Positions 24,028-32,611 of a DNA stretch of 64,000 nt are shown piece after piece. Under the pieces are notes generated by a model. That model worked only from the letters and a program-made list of their open reading frames with translations, had not been told where the DNA came from and did no database searches. Source of the DNA: Methanolapillus africanus. GTDB lineage: Archaea > Halobacteriota > Methanosarcinia > Methanosarcinales > Methanosarcinaceae. The position numbers and the translations under genes are program-made. Location: NCBI RefSeq assembly GCF_032714475.1, contig NZ_JAWDKD010000002.1:46052-110051 (forward strand), in the 5' to 3' direction. The first letter of the stretch is position 1. Every line of letters starts with the position of its first letter.

Positions 24028-24498
24028 ATGGCGGCAGCTGTTAAAATTACGGTGATCGGTTCGCGTTTGGCTAAGCCGGGCGGCGAATTTTTCTTTATGC
24101 AAGAAATGGAAGAGTGCAAGAAATGTCAAATCCGGGGCACGTGCCTCAATTTAGAACCGGGACGCAAGTATGTGATTCAGTCCGTCAAAAACGCGAATCT
24201 GTTGTCTTGTGCGCTTCACGACGAAGGCGTTTTGGCGGTTGTCGTCAAGAATGCGCCGGTGGAAGCGTATGTGGATTCCAAAAAAGCGGTTTCGGGTTCT
24301 AAAATCGTTTACGAACCGGTTTTTGTGAGAAAGAACAGCGCGGAAAATGGTGATGACGAGGACGGCGGCTTAGATTACGCATTATTTTCTCCGAAAGGTT
24401 TGGAAAAGGGCGACAAATGCGTCGTTGCCGATGTGTTTGAAGGATTTGAGCTGGACGGCAAAACGTATAAACGCGTTTATCTTGTGTTAGAGTCATAA
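24028..24498 (+). CDS. UPF0179 family protein
   Basis: This 156-residue conserved archaeal protein has the N-terminal ITVIGSRLAKPGGEFFF followed by a Cys cluster (EECKKCQIRGTCLNLEPGRKY, then LLSCALHDEGV), which suggests a bound zinc or Fe-S centre. A variable acidic insert (NGDDEDGGLDY) lies before the C-terminal beta-rich region. Function is unknown. Start ATG 24028 has GGTGGAGAA. The upstream gap after egsA holds a 21-bp AT-rich direct repeat (AATTTATCAACGATTAATTTC). Confidence 0.9.
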   Translation: MAAAVKITVIGSRLAKPGGEFFFMQEMEECKKCQIRGTCLNLEPGRKYVIQSVKNANLLSCALHDEGVLAVVVKNAPVEAYVDSKKAVSGSKIVYEPVFVRKNSAENGDDEDGGLDYALFSPKGLEKGDKCVVADVFEGFELDGKTYKRVYLVLES

Positions 24499-24543
24499 TT
24501 TTTAAATATAATACAAATCATTGTTTTTGGAAAAGGTGAATCA

Positions 24544-25167
24544 ATGGCAGAACAAAAATCACTTCCTTATTATGAATTTTACTCCAAGCCCCGCTGGGAC
24601 AACTGGGTTTCCCAGATTCAGGGCGCCGGCTTTTCGCTTCAAGACGAAGAAAAAGCCGAAAAAAGCGCGGCCATTTTTGTCAACATGGCCGACGACGTCA
24701 TTTTATCCTGCTTAAAAATCGCGGCGCGCTTTGACAAAGGAGCGCTCAACGAGGAAAAAGCACTCGAAATTTTGGACAGCGTCCGCGACATTGTTCTCGC
24801 GGAAGTTCCCGCCATTTCGGAAGACGCCGACATGATGATTTTTTCCGTCCAAGACTCGCTCAGCTGCTCCATGGCCGCTTTTGAAGCGTATTTCATGGGC
24901 GACTACGACCAAAAGGCCGATTTTAAAGCGCTCATCAAAGAAGCGGGCGCCGCCGAACAAGACGAAGAGCTTGAGATTGCGTTCGCCATTATGGCAACGC
25001 TCGGGGCCGCCGTCATTTCCGGACAGCCGTTTGATGAAGAATGTTTGACGATTCTCCCGGAAGACAGCATCGTCGCCGAGTGGCTCGACGGCATTGATTC
25101 GATTGCCGCCGCGCTTGTCGGAACCGACAGTTACAAGAACTTCGATGACGTCGACGACGAAGATTAA
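24544..25167 (+). CDS. DUF2150 family protein
   Basis: This 207-residue, all-helical, acidic archaeal protein matches DUF2150 (YYEFYSKPRWDNWVSQI at the start). It follows UPF0179 by 45 nt on the same strand, with AAAAGGTGAATCA upstream, so the two are probably co-transcribed. No catalytic motif is visible and the function is unknown. The C-terminus is Asp/Glu-rich (FDDVDDED). Confidence 0.88.
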   Translation: MAEQKSLPYYEFYSKPRWDNWVSQIQGAGFSLQDEEKAEKSAAIFVNMADDVILSCLKIAARFDKGALNEEKALEILDSVRDIVLAEVPAISEDADMMIFSVQDSLSCSMAAFEAYFMGDYDQKADFKALIKEAGAAEQDEELEIAFAIMATLGAAVISGQPFDEECLTILPEDSIVAEWLDGIDSIAAALVGTDSYKNFDDVDDED

Positions 25168-25257
25168 TTAAATATTATTTTTTTAAATATTTTTTAAAAA
25201 ACGATTCACCTTTCCTTTTTTATTTTTCTTTTGTTTCGTTTTTTCATTTTTGCGGCA

Positions 25258-25286
25258 GCGACGTGCGCGCGCGTTACGGCGTCCAT
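25258..25286 (+). repeat. GCGCGCGTTA intergenic motif, copy 3
   Basis: The block GTGCGCGCGCGTTACGGCGTCC lies about 110 bp left of element B, the same arrangement and distance as for element A. Confidence 0.7.
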
Positions 25287-25395
25287 TTTTCTTTTTGCGT
25301 TTCAGAACCATGGGTTCTTTTTTTGTTTATTTTTTGAGTTTGCGGCTGCTTTTTTCTTTTTGTTTTTAATATCGGGTTCTTCTTCTTTCATTATC

Positions 25396-25898
25396 TCAAG
25401 AAAACCGTCCCGCTTAAACAGACGCTTTGCGTCTGTTTAAGCGGATACCGCACACTGTCGGGATTGGAATAGCTGGCGGCCAGCGCAGATTGGAACAAGA
25501 AAAGACTGTATTGTCAGAAACAGTTGATACAGAACGGAACAAGAAAAGACTGTATTGTCAGAAACAGATGGTGCAAAACAGGAACAAGAAAAAACTGTAT
25601 TGTTAGAAACAGATGGTGCAAAACAGGAACAAGAAAAGACTGTATTGTCAGAAACAGATGGTGCAAAACAGGAACAAGAAAAAACTGTATTGTTGGAAAC
25701 AGTTGATGCAAAACGGAACAAGAAAAGACTGTATTGTCAGAAACGGATGGTGCAAACTGTAAATTAAAAAACAGTGTGTACAACTCAGAACAGTAAATAG
25801 CAGGTGCAATCTGTACTGCAAGTTGGAATGCATCTTACTGATCGTAATCCGCAAAATACAGACGCAAAGCGTCTGATTTTGCGGGATGGTTTGCTTGA
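25396..25898 (+). mobile_element. Inverted-repeat element, copy B (complete, with tandem array)
   Basis: This 503-bp copy begins TCAAGAAAACCGTCCCGC and ends GCGGGATGGTTTGCTTGA. The left hairpin pairs CCGCTTAAACAGACGC with GCGTCTGTTTAAGCGG. The right hairpin pairs CCGCAAAATACAGACGC with GCGTCTGATTTTGCGG. Six tandem units of 44-45 bp (about 25486-25752, containing AGACTGTATTGT and GAAACAG) fill the middle. Because the unit is a multiple of three it leaves long open frames on both strands, with a repeating 15-residue pattern. These are artefacts and not genes. Confidence 0.8.
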
Positions 25899-25960
25899 CA
25901 TCAATAAAAAAAGGGAATAAAAAATAAACGAAAAACAAATAAAAATAAACGAAAAACGAA

Positions 25961-26809
25961 TTATTTTCTGAGTTCTGCAACCAATTTCCGAATATTTTCA
26001 GAAATTTGATATTCGCCGGCGCCCCAATGAACAATAATGCCCTTGTGTCCGTTGATTTCAATAATATTTCCGGAATTTTCGGATTTGCAGCACCGCATGA
26101 TAAAGGGTTTATTGGGTTTTGCCGCCAACGATCTTGTCGGACACATTTCAATAAATTCATAATCCGTGTTCGGGTAAAGTGTTTCAAAAACCGTTCGCGA
26201 GGTATCGCAGCCGACGAGCTTAAAGCCGTTTCCTTCGATTTTGTCGGAGTCCAAAAACTTTCCCGTCAAACCCGACGACCGGCATGGATAAATCGTATTT
26301 TCGCCTTGGTGAACGGACAAATCAATCAATTTTTTTGAAAAACGAATCTGAAGGTCGCCGAAAATTCCGCTTTGGTCGAGGCGATCAATGCAATCGGACA
26401 GCCACGGCGGATTCGGCGGGAAAACGTCAATGACTTGAATGTCCAGAATTTCCGACGGATCCGGCTCGTGAATAAACGTGACGTGGCGGTCAAACCCGGT
26501 AAAAAGAACAGTGGTCGCGCCGGTTTGTTTGCAGATTCCCGCCGCTTTTTCAATCAGAAGCGTCCGGTTTTTGATGTTGAGAACGGCGTCGCAAACGGCG
26601 ATGTCATTTTCGGACGCCAGAAGGCGGACCGATTCGACTGTCCGCAAAAAGCCGGCGCCGGAATGAGAAATTTCATACAAGCGAAAGCCGGACGCGGTTT
26701 CTTCCAGAAGGTATTTGGACAAAAAGTAGACGTGAATTTTTTCATCAGCGCCCGGATGCATCTCGGGATGACAGAAACCGATATTTTTGTATTCTTCCGG
26801 AAAAATCAT
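25961..26809 (-). CDS. Conserved methanogen hypothetical (DUF7714-like)
   Basis: This 282-residue soluble protein looks like a family conserved in Methanosarcinales; I believe it is the one annotated DUF7714 but am not certain. A notable segment is TTVLFTGFDRHVTFIHEPDPSE followed by IQVIDVFPPNPPWLSDCIDRL. Toward the end come several Cys (FIMRCCKSENSGNI) and VHWGAGEYQISENIRKLV. No membrane segment or signal is seen. The gene lies between repeat elements B and C and is flanked by AT-rich DNA. Confidence 0.75.
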   Translation of the reverse strand: MIFPEEYKNIGFCHPEMHPGADEKIHVYFLSKYLLEETASGFRLYEISHSGAGFLRTVESVRLLASENDIAVCDAVLNIKNRTLLIEKAAGICKQTGATTVLFTGFDRHVTFIHEPDPSEILDIQVIDVFPPNPPWLSDCIDRLDQSGIFGDLQIRFSKKLIDLSVHQGENTIYPCRSSGLTGKFLDSDKIEGNGFKLVGCDTSRTVFETLYPNTDYEFIEMCPTRSLAAKPNKPFIMRCCKSENSGNIIEINGHKGIIVHWGAGEYQISENIRKLVAELRK

Positions 26810-26925
26810 GGAGCGCCTCTGAAAACTGAATAATAAGATTGGATTTCAAATTGATTTGGAAATATAAAAAGATGTGGCTGAAAAAATTTTGAGTCCTGTG
26901 ACCCATATTAATTTCTTCTTTTGAA

Positions 26926-27160
26926 TCAAGCAAACCGTCCCGCTTAAACAGGCGCGTTTCGCGCCTGTTTAAGCGGATATCACAAACAATCGGAATTTGG
27001 ATTGTTAAAACAACCGTGCAAACTGAAATATTATTGAAACCGTAATGTTCGCAAAATGGGAGTTAATTGTTAAAACAACCGTGCAAACTGAAATCTTAAA
27101 ACAGTCAACTGTAGATGCAAACGGCAAATCTGAAAACAGCAGGTGTAAACAGAAAAGAAA
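26926..27160 (+). mobile_element. Inverted-repeat element, copy C (left end only)
   Basis: The left end TCAAGCAAACCGTCCCGC and its hairpin (CCGCTTAAACAGGCGC with GCGCCTGTTTAAGCGG) are intact. Interior units GTGCAAACTGAAAT and CAACTGTAGATGCAAAC follow, but the right hairpin and right end are missing. The boundary near 27160 is approximate. Confidence 0.6.
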
Positions 27161-27164
27161 AAAG

Positions 27165-27191
27165 AAAGTAAATGAAAGTTTCATTTACTTT
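27165..27191 (-). terminator. Hairpin after DUF4013-like gene 1
   Basis: AAAGTAAATGAAA pairs perfectly with TTTCATTTACTTT, with one base between. On the minus strand it begins at the stop codon of the gene and is followed by a T-rich tract. Confidence 0.65.
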
Positions 27192-27892
27192 TAAGAGTCA
27201 TCTTTGAGAGTCGGGACGATTTTTTTGAGTATTTCACCGCCGAACGCGAGTCCGAGCGGAATGGTCACAATCAGAATACAGAGGATTCCCGACAAAATCA
27301 TGGCGACAAATGTCATGAGGAAATTCTTTTTCGCAATTTCAACACCTTCTTTGAGCGCGTAAACCACATTTTCGTTGGGCGTCATCACATAAATGTAGAG
27401 TGAGAAGAACAAAAACGTGTAAACGATGATCATCAGGATCAAGGCGATGAGGCCGCCGAGGAACGGAATGAATCCCAAGATCGCACTGATGATGGCGAAA
27501 ACAAACATAATCGCGTAAAGGACGATGAAATAAATCCAGCTTCTGACAATTGTTTTTGCGTTCAGCCCGTACATAATGTCTTTTATGTCAACTTTTTCGC
27601 CGCGAAGCCCCTTCAAAGACATATAATACAAACCGTAGGCGACCGGCGGCAGAATGATGAGACCGACAATACCAATAATCGCCAAAACAAGTCCGTAAAT
27701 GGCGGACGCTGCAAAGGAAAGACTCAGCGACAGAACCGCCCAAATCAGAGCGACGCCGGTGATAAACTGGGAAGCGACAGACGCAACGATGATGAAAATG
27801 ATCGCTGCGACGATATAAGCGATAATATTGTCGACAAAAGCCTGCCATGCTTTTTTGAGGCTTTCTTCAATTATTTTGAAATCGAACTCCAT
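27191..27892 (-). CDS. DUF4013-like membrane protein, paralogue 1
   Basis: About 233 residues with five or six membrane segments. The start MEFDFKIIEESLKKAWQAF is an amphipathic helix, followed by a membrane-rich core and the loop KGLRGEKVDIKDIMYG that the paralogues share. I choose ATG 27892, which has GGAGTTGTTGTT ahead and aligns with both paralogues; an upstream TTG/ATG extension to 27973 would add a spurious hydrophobic leader. The function of this archaeal family is unknown. Confidence 0.8.
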   Translation of the reverse strand: MEFDFKIIEESLKKAWQAFVDNIIAYIVAAIIFIIVASVASQFITGVALIWAVLSLSLSFAASAIYGLVLAIIGIVGLIILPPVAYGLYYMSLKGLRGEKVDIKDIMYGLNAKTIVRSWIYFIVLYAIMFVFAIISAILGFIPFLGGLIALILMIIVYTFLFFSLYIYVMTPNENVVYALKEGVEIAKKNFLMTFVAMILSGILCILIVTIPLGLAFGGEILKKIVPTLKDDS

Positions 27893-28110
27893 AACAACAA
27901 CTCCGTTTAAAAGAACCAAAACAATAACAAAAGAAATGAATTTCAATGATGCTTTTGAAAATATTGTTGTCAAAAACTGTCATTAAAATACGTTATAATA
28001 TACAAAAATAATTCTATTAAAATCTTTTTATGATTAAGATTTTAGAAAAGCGGAAACAGAGAGACAAATAAGAAAAAACAAAAAAAAGCGAAAAACAAAA
28101 AAGAAAAAAG

Positions 28111-28134
28111 AAATGTCTGAAAAATCAGACATTT
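28111..28134 (-). terminator. Hairpin after DUF4013-like gene 2
   Basis: AAATGTCTGA pairs with TCAGACATTT around AAAA, followed on the minus strand by a long T-rich tract. It lies 19 nt past the stop. Confidence 0.7.
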
Positions 28135-28152
28135 GATTTTCAGTTTTTTAAT

Positions 28153-28767
28153 TTAAGATTCGTCTTTTGTGGACGGGGCAATTTCCTTCAATACGTACGC
28201 ACCGAAAACGACAGCGATCGGAATTGTAACCAACCAAACAATAATGAACAAAACGCCTACTAAAATCAAAATATAGGCAATAATGGCGACGACCAAAGTC
28301 ATCAAGATGTTGCTCTTGATGATGTTGAAACTTTCTTTAAGGGCATAAACAATGTTTTCACTTGCTCTCATGACATAGACGTACAAAGTGAATATCATGA
28401 ACATGTATACAAAAATACCCAAGATAAAAGCAACAATAGCGCCAAGGTACGGAATGATGCTCAAGATGCTGTTGATAATACCAACGATGAAGAGAATGAT
28501 GAGCACGATGATGAAATAAATCCAGCTTCTGATAAAGACGCTGAGGGATTTAAAGCCGTAGAAAACATCTGTAATTGCAACTTTTTCGCCACGGGTGGCT
28601 TTAATGCACATATAACAGAAGCCATATGCAAGCGGTGCAGATGTTACAATCAAAAGGGATCCAAAAACAGCAATTAAGACCCCGAGAATTAATGCGACAG
28701 CATTTGATGCGAAGGCACCCCATGCTTTCTTAAGACCTGTGGTAATTAAACCTGAATCAAAACTCAT
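28153..28767 (-). CDS. DUF4013-like membrane protein, paralogue 2
   Basis: This 204-residue protein starts MSFDSGLITTGLKKAWGAFA and has the common loop KATRGEKVAITDVFYGFK, then SWIYFIIVLIILFIVGII and further membrane segments. It shares about the same layout as the genes on either side, each with its own terminator hairpin, so the three are probably separate transcripts. Function is unknown. Confidence 0.82.
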   Translation of the reverse strand: MSFDSGLITTGLKKAWGAFASNAVALILGVLIAVFGSLLIVTSAPLAYGFCYMCIKATRGEKVAITDVFYGFKSLSVFIRSWIYFIIVLIILFIVGIINSILSIIPYLGAIVAFILGIFVYMFMIFTLYVYVMRASENIVYALKESFNIIKSNILMTLVVAIIAYILILVGVLFIIVWLVTIPIAVVFGAYVLKEIAPSTKDES

Positions 28768-29207
28768 AAAGATAACTCCTTAAAACTAATACTCAAACGA
28801 ATGTTACGAAATGTTACAAAACAAAGCAGTCTCAGAATTGTTAACCCAAAAGAGAGTCAAAAGTCCGTTGAAAATGCTTTGAATTTATTTATAATAAGTA
28901 AACCTATTAATATGTTTTTATGATTTTTATGTGATGAGTATATCATCATAGGCAAGAATACATCAACTTAAAAATTAAAAAACGAAAGCAGCTCATCGCT
29001 TTTTTGAAAACGGCAAAAATATAAAATTTGTTTCTGAAAATGGGATCAAAACTGACGCCGCAACGCACGCGCACGCCGGCGCAAGAACAAAGAAAATGAA
29101 TAAGACAAAAAATAAAAAAGAACAAAAACGAAACCGGATAAATTGAAAAACAAAAAAAATGAAAGTCTGATTTTCATCAGACTGACAAATAAATGATTGA
29201 TTTTTAA
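28768..29207. other. Gene-free spacer with a degenerate GC-rich motif
   Basis: This AT-rich gap lies between DUF4013-like genes 2 and 3. It holds the gene 3 terminator at its right end and a degenerate form of the GCGCGC motif at about 29051-29082 (CAACGCACGCGCACGCCGGCGC). I see no gene. Confidence 0.5.
29164..29183 (-). terminator. Hairpin after DUF4013-like gene 3
   Basis: AGTCTGAT pairs with ATCAGACT around four bases, followed on the minus strand by a T-rich run. Confidence 0.65.
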
Positions 29208-30017
29208 TTAAATTTCTTCAGCCGTATCATGAATGGTCGGTCTTGTGTCTTTGACCATGTACGCCAAAAAGACCGCCGTAAACGGCAATGTCAGGATCAG
29301 CAGAATTAACGTCACAATCGCGACAAGTTCTTCCGGATAGGCAATGCTGCCGCCCAAAAAGTCCAAGTAGCCGCAGACAACCGCGACCGGGATAAGGAAA
29401 CTGATCCAGTTCAGCACGGTCGCGAAGATGAGAGCGACAATGGTTCCGCCGGAATAGGACTTCATAATGCCGGAAGCTTCTGAGAATGAATATTTAACGC
29501 CTTTGGGCGCATCCATCACGTAAATCGCAAGCGGGTACATGAAGATCACCAAGACCAGAAGCGCCAGAGCGATGATGATGTTGAAGGACAGCCAGTCCAA
29601 GTGGGCCGGGCTTAAGCTGAACACATACAAAATGCCTTGAGCGATGATGAAGACGATGACGCCGAGCGTGAGCGCAATCGCGCCAAAGCCCAAACTCCGG
29701 ATGAAGTGGTCGCCGGATTTGAAAGCAAAGAAGATGTCGGAAGCCGCCACGTCGGGACTGCGCGTTCCTTTAACGCCTTGGTAAGCTAAGCCGTATAAAA
29801 GCGGCATGAGCAAAATGACGCCAATCAATGCGACCGCCGTAATGACGACAAACATGGTGAATGACAAAATATCCGCATAAAGGGCATAGGTGTACAGGCC
29901 CATGACGATCAGCGGAAACAATAACAAAACGAAAGCGCCGACGAAGAAGGAAACAAAGTTCATCTTGTATGAACCGAAAGCCTTCTTGACGCTTTCTTTA
30001 AAAATTTCCATACTCAT
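29208..30017 (-). CDS. DUF4013-like membrane protein, paralogue 3
   Basis: This 269-residue member is the most diverged of the three. It begins MSMEIFKESVKKAFGSYKMN, has the equivalent loop KGTRSPDVAASDIFFAFKSG, and about seven membrane segments. The C-terminus (KDTRPTIHDTAEEI) is hydrophilic like its paralogues. The row of three suggests local duplication; function is unknown. Confidence 0.8.
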   Translation of the reverse strand: MSMEIFKESVKKAFGSYKMNFVSFFVGAFVLLLFPLIVMGLYTYALYADILSFTMFVVITAVALIGVILLMPLLYGLAYQGVKGTRSPDVAASDIFFAFKSGDHFIRSLGFGAIALTLGVIVFIIAQGILYVFSLSPAHLDWLSFNIIIALALLVLVIFMYPLAIYVMDAPKGVKYSFSEASGIMKSYSGGTIVALIFATVLNWISFLIPVAVVCGYLDFLGGSIAYPEELVAIVTLILLILTLPFTAVFLAYMVKDTRPTIHDTAEEI

Positions 30018-30305
30018 TTTAATTTCTCCTATTCAATTTTGCGGGATGGGGACAAGTATTACAGACAATTCGTTCGAGTCAATAAATTCGTTTGATATGA
30101 GTTTTGTAAATGTTTCAATGGACAAAGCAAAATGCAAAGTATAATTGAAACAATAATATATATTTGCATAATATATTTAAAAATTACTATAAAATATCAA
30201 ATATAAATTGACCAGATCAAAAATTCTGCAAAATGCGTATTTGGTTTTTATTTTAGACCGGCAAAGATAAACAAGCCGGTGGATTTGAGAAATGAAGGAA
30301 AAACG

Positions 30306-30331
30306 ATGCTGTAACGCGCGCGTATGCCGCA
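30306..30331 (-). repeat. GCGCGCGTTA intergenic motif, copy 4 (reverse)
   Basis: The minus strand reads GCGGCATACGCGCGCGTTACAG. This lies at the left side of the D repeat region. Confidence 0.65.
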
Positions 30332-30379
30332 ATTCACCAGACAGAAAGCTCAACCGATTCGACACATTCTGATTCCAAA

Positions 30380-30845
30380 TGTTATCCCGCAAGTTCAGAA
30401 TTCTGAACGCCGAAGGCGTGAAGAATTTGAACGTGCGGAAATCCAAAAATGAGATGAAATAAACTGCTGATCGTTCATTTATTTAGAATTCAGTTTGTAC
30501 CTGCAGTTCATTGTTTTTAAATTCCGATTTGCACCTACAGATTACTATTTTTAAATTCCGATTTGCACCTACTGTCCCCAACAATACAGGTTTTTCCTAA
30601 TCCGAACTGTTCTACTGTTGACAACTAAAACTGTACTTGTCAGCGGTATCCGCAAAATACAGATGCTTCGCATCTGATTTTACGGGATGGTTTGCACGGG
30701 AAGTTGGAACAAGCAAAATCATATTTTTAGCGACCGAAGGGAGCCGTTCGCGTAGCGAATTTTAGAAGCAGACTCCAACCGCCCTGAAAAATTCCTAGCG
30801 AAGCGACGGAATTTTTGCGTCAGAATTTACGGGTTGGTTTGCTTG
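30380..30845 (-). mobile_element. Inverted-repeat element region, copy D (rearranged)
   Basis: This is a rearranged copy. An imperfect hairpin near 30386-30441 replaces the left one. Interior units appear in reverse (AATTCCGATTTGCACCTACAG, shown twice). A right hairpin at 30650-30684 pairs CAGATGC with GCATCTG, where other copies have CAGACGC and GCGTCTG, so both arms changed together. It ends with ACGGGATGGTTTGC, and a further right-end ACGGGTTGGTTTGCTTGA lies at about 30828-30845. It seems to be two overlapping or decayed insertions. Confidence 0.6.
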
Positions 30846-30890
30846 AAAAATGCAAAAAAATAGGCTCCAATTTTCAAAAATTCAAAAAAA

Positions 30891-30923
30891 TGTGTGCCGT
30901 AACGCGCGCGCCGGCCGCCCGCC
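30891..30923 (-). repeat. GCGCGCGTTA intergenic motif, copy 5 (reverse)
   Basis: The minus strand reads GGCGGCCGGCGCGCGCGTTA, followed by CGGCACAC. It lies just right of element region D and 26 bp past the end of the radical-SAM gene. Confidence 0.7.
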
Positions 30924-30948
30924 AAAAAAAAACAAAAATCAGAATTCA

Positions 30949-32184
30949 TCAATCCGAATTTGTAAAATTCCCTTTTTCCCAAACGCCTTTCAGTTTACCG
31001 CCCAATGCCAGTTTTCCCAATTTGTTGGAAATATCCGGATGAACGTCACTCGGAATAATATTTTCATACGGCGTCGACGGCAGAGGTGTTAAATAATGCG
31101 CCCGCACTTCACCGTTCTTTTTGCAAATCCAGTCAATTAAATCCAGCGTCTCTTGCTGGTCCTTTTCCGTTTCACTCGGAAATCCGACAATAAAATCCAC
31201 AATCGGCGTGATCTTTTTGCCGACGCAGATTTCAACGGCGGAATACACGTCCTCCGATGTGTGTCCGCGGCCGATTTCTTTGAGAACGGCGTCGCTGCCG
31301 GATTGCGCTCCGATGCTGATCGAATCGTTGGCGCAGTAATTCACAATCATATCCATCAGTTCTTCCGTCACGAATTCCGGACGGACTTCGGAGGGAAATG
31401 TCCCGAAAAAAATCCGCTTGTTGTCGATTTTTGAAAGCGCAACCAGCAGTTCCTTGACTTTTTCCGGCTTGGCCGTCACGCCGTTTCCGCCGTAAGCAAA
31501 CGCGTTGGATGAAATAAACCGCAAATCATCATAATAGGTTGCGAATTTTAAAATCTCAGGAATGCTTCTGTGCCGCATTTTGTGGCCGAAAAGCTGCGGC
31601 GTTTGACAGAATTTGCAGCGGTGCGGACAGCCGCGCGAAATCTCAAGCGGGCGCCACATGTTGTCCGGCGAAAAACAGGGAAACGAATCCAAATGAATCG
31701 GCGGACGGGGTGATGTTTGAATCATATTTTTAGTATTTGGATTTGAAAAAGCAATTCCCGATATCTGAGAAAGTCCTTCCAAAAACGATTGGGACCAGCC
31801 GTTTTCAAAAAAGCCGGAGCTTTGAACGTAAGAAACCAATTCCGGAAGCGTGACTTCACCTTCGCCGACGACGACCGCGTCAAAATAGTTCAATGTTTCT
31901 TGAGGCGCGCCGGACGGATGCGGGCCGCCGGCAATGAAAAAATGAGACGGCGCAGAACCGGATGAAACCGACGACATTTTTTTGACCGCCGCCATTTCTG
32001 AAAAGATCTCTTCTTTTTGCCGCGTGAAAAAACTGTAAACCATAATTCCGGGCGCAGGCTCGTTTAAAAGATCGGCTTGCGGCAAAACCGGCGCCAAGGC
32101 TGAAAAACTGTAACTGTTTTTCTTTAAAAAACGAAAATGAACCGGAACCGCCTTTTTCGGCGTTCCGGAATCTTTGGTTATCAA
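30949..32184 (-). CDS. B12-binding / radical SAM protein (TIGR04013-like)
   Basis: This 411-residue radical-SAM protein has an N-terminal region resembling a cobalamin-binding fold (FIAGGPHPSGAPQETLNYF, then VVGEGEVTLPELV) and a radical-SAM motif RGCPHRCKFCQTP. The family resembles the archaeal B12/radical-SAM group TIGR04013; the substrate is unknown. The start is a TTG (32184), with GAGGCGTGAT upstream, 11 nt after the AcnX small-subunit stop. Operon position after the mevalonate genes is suggestive but not proof of a linked role. Confidence 0.82.
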   Translation of the reverse strand: MITKDSGTPKKAVPVHFRFLKKNSYSFSALAPVLPQADLLNEPAPGIMVYSFFTRQKEEIFSEMAAVKKMSSVSSGSAPSHFFIAGGPHPSGAPQETLNYFDAVVVGEGEVTLPELVSYVQSSGFFENGWSQSFLEGLSQISGIAFSNPNTKNMIQTSPRPPIHLDSFPCFSPDNMWRPLEISRGCPHRCKFCQTPQLFGHKMRHRSIPEILKFATYYDDLRFISSNAFAYGGNGVTAKPEKVKELLVALSKIDNKRIFFGTFPSEVRPEFVTEELMDMIVNYCANDSISIGAQSGSDAVLKEIGRGHTSEDVYSAVEICVGKKITPIVDFIVGFPSETEKDQQETLDLIDWICKKNGEVRAHYLTPLPSTPYENIIPSDVHPDISNKLGKLALGGKLKGVWEKGNFTNSD

Positions 32185-32194
32185 AAATCACGCC

Positions 32195-32611
32195 TCATTT
32201 TGAAATTTCAATAAAGCCGTCCGCACTGTTCACGACAACAACGTCGCCGTCTGTCAATAAGTCGTACGGGTTCTTCTCCAACTGGTCAATGAGCGGAATT
32301 TCGGAAATAATGGCGCCGACCGCCACAATCGGTTCGCAGTCCAAATTGATAATCGCCGCTGGCGCAACGTTGTTCTTTTTCAATTGGTAAATCACGTAAG
32401 AGCCAACCGTTGAGCCTTTTCCGGCCGGAAAAACCAAAACGGCGTCTTTAATGCATTTCCCGTAGAGTTCATGAGCCGGATCGATGACGTTTCCGGTTTT
32501 CGGATCCACGTTTCCTAAAAATGAAATCGGGTCTTTCGTCAAAAGAACCGGACCGGAAGCAACGCCGCGGGAAATCGGGCGTCCGTGAACAATCATTTTT
32601 TCATTGGTCAT
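32195..32611 (-). CDS. Phosphomevalonate dehydratase, small subunit (AcnX swivel, DUF126)
   Basis: This 138-residue protein is the mobile swivel subunit of aconitase-X. Typical features are GRPISRGVASGPVLLTKDPISF at the start, FPAGKGSTVGSYVIYQL and INLDCEPIVAVGAIISEIPL. In archaea AcnX removes water from (R)-5-phosphomevalonate to give trans-anhydromevalonate phosphate, shown in Aeropyrum and Methanosarcina. The ATG overlaps the stop of the large subunit (ATGA), so they are translationally coupled. Confidence 0.93.
   Translation of the reverse strand: MTNEKMIVHGRPISRGVASGPVLLTKDPISFLGNVDPKTGNVIDPAHELYGKCIKDAVLVFPAGKGSTVGSYVIYQLKKNNVAPAAIINLDCEPIVAVGAIISEIPLIDQLEKNPYDLLTDGDVVVVNSADGFIEISK

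Noticed and set aside
25437..25783. Overlapping open frames on both strands with a 15-residue periodic pattern
   Set aside because: They come from the 45-bp tandem units of element B, whose length is divisible by three. Both strands are open at once and the pattern follows the DNA repeat.
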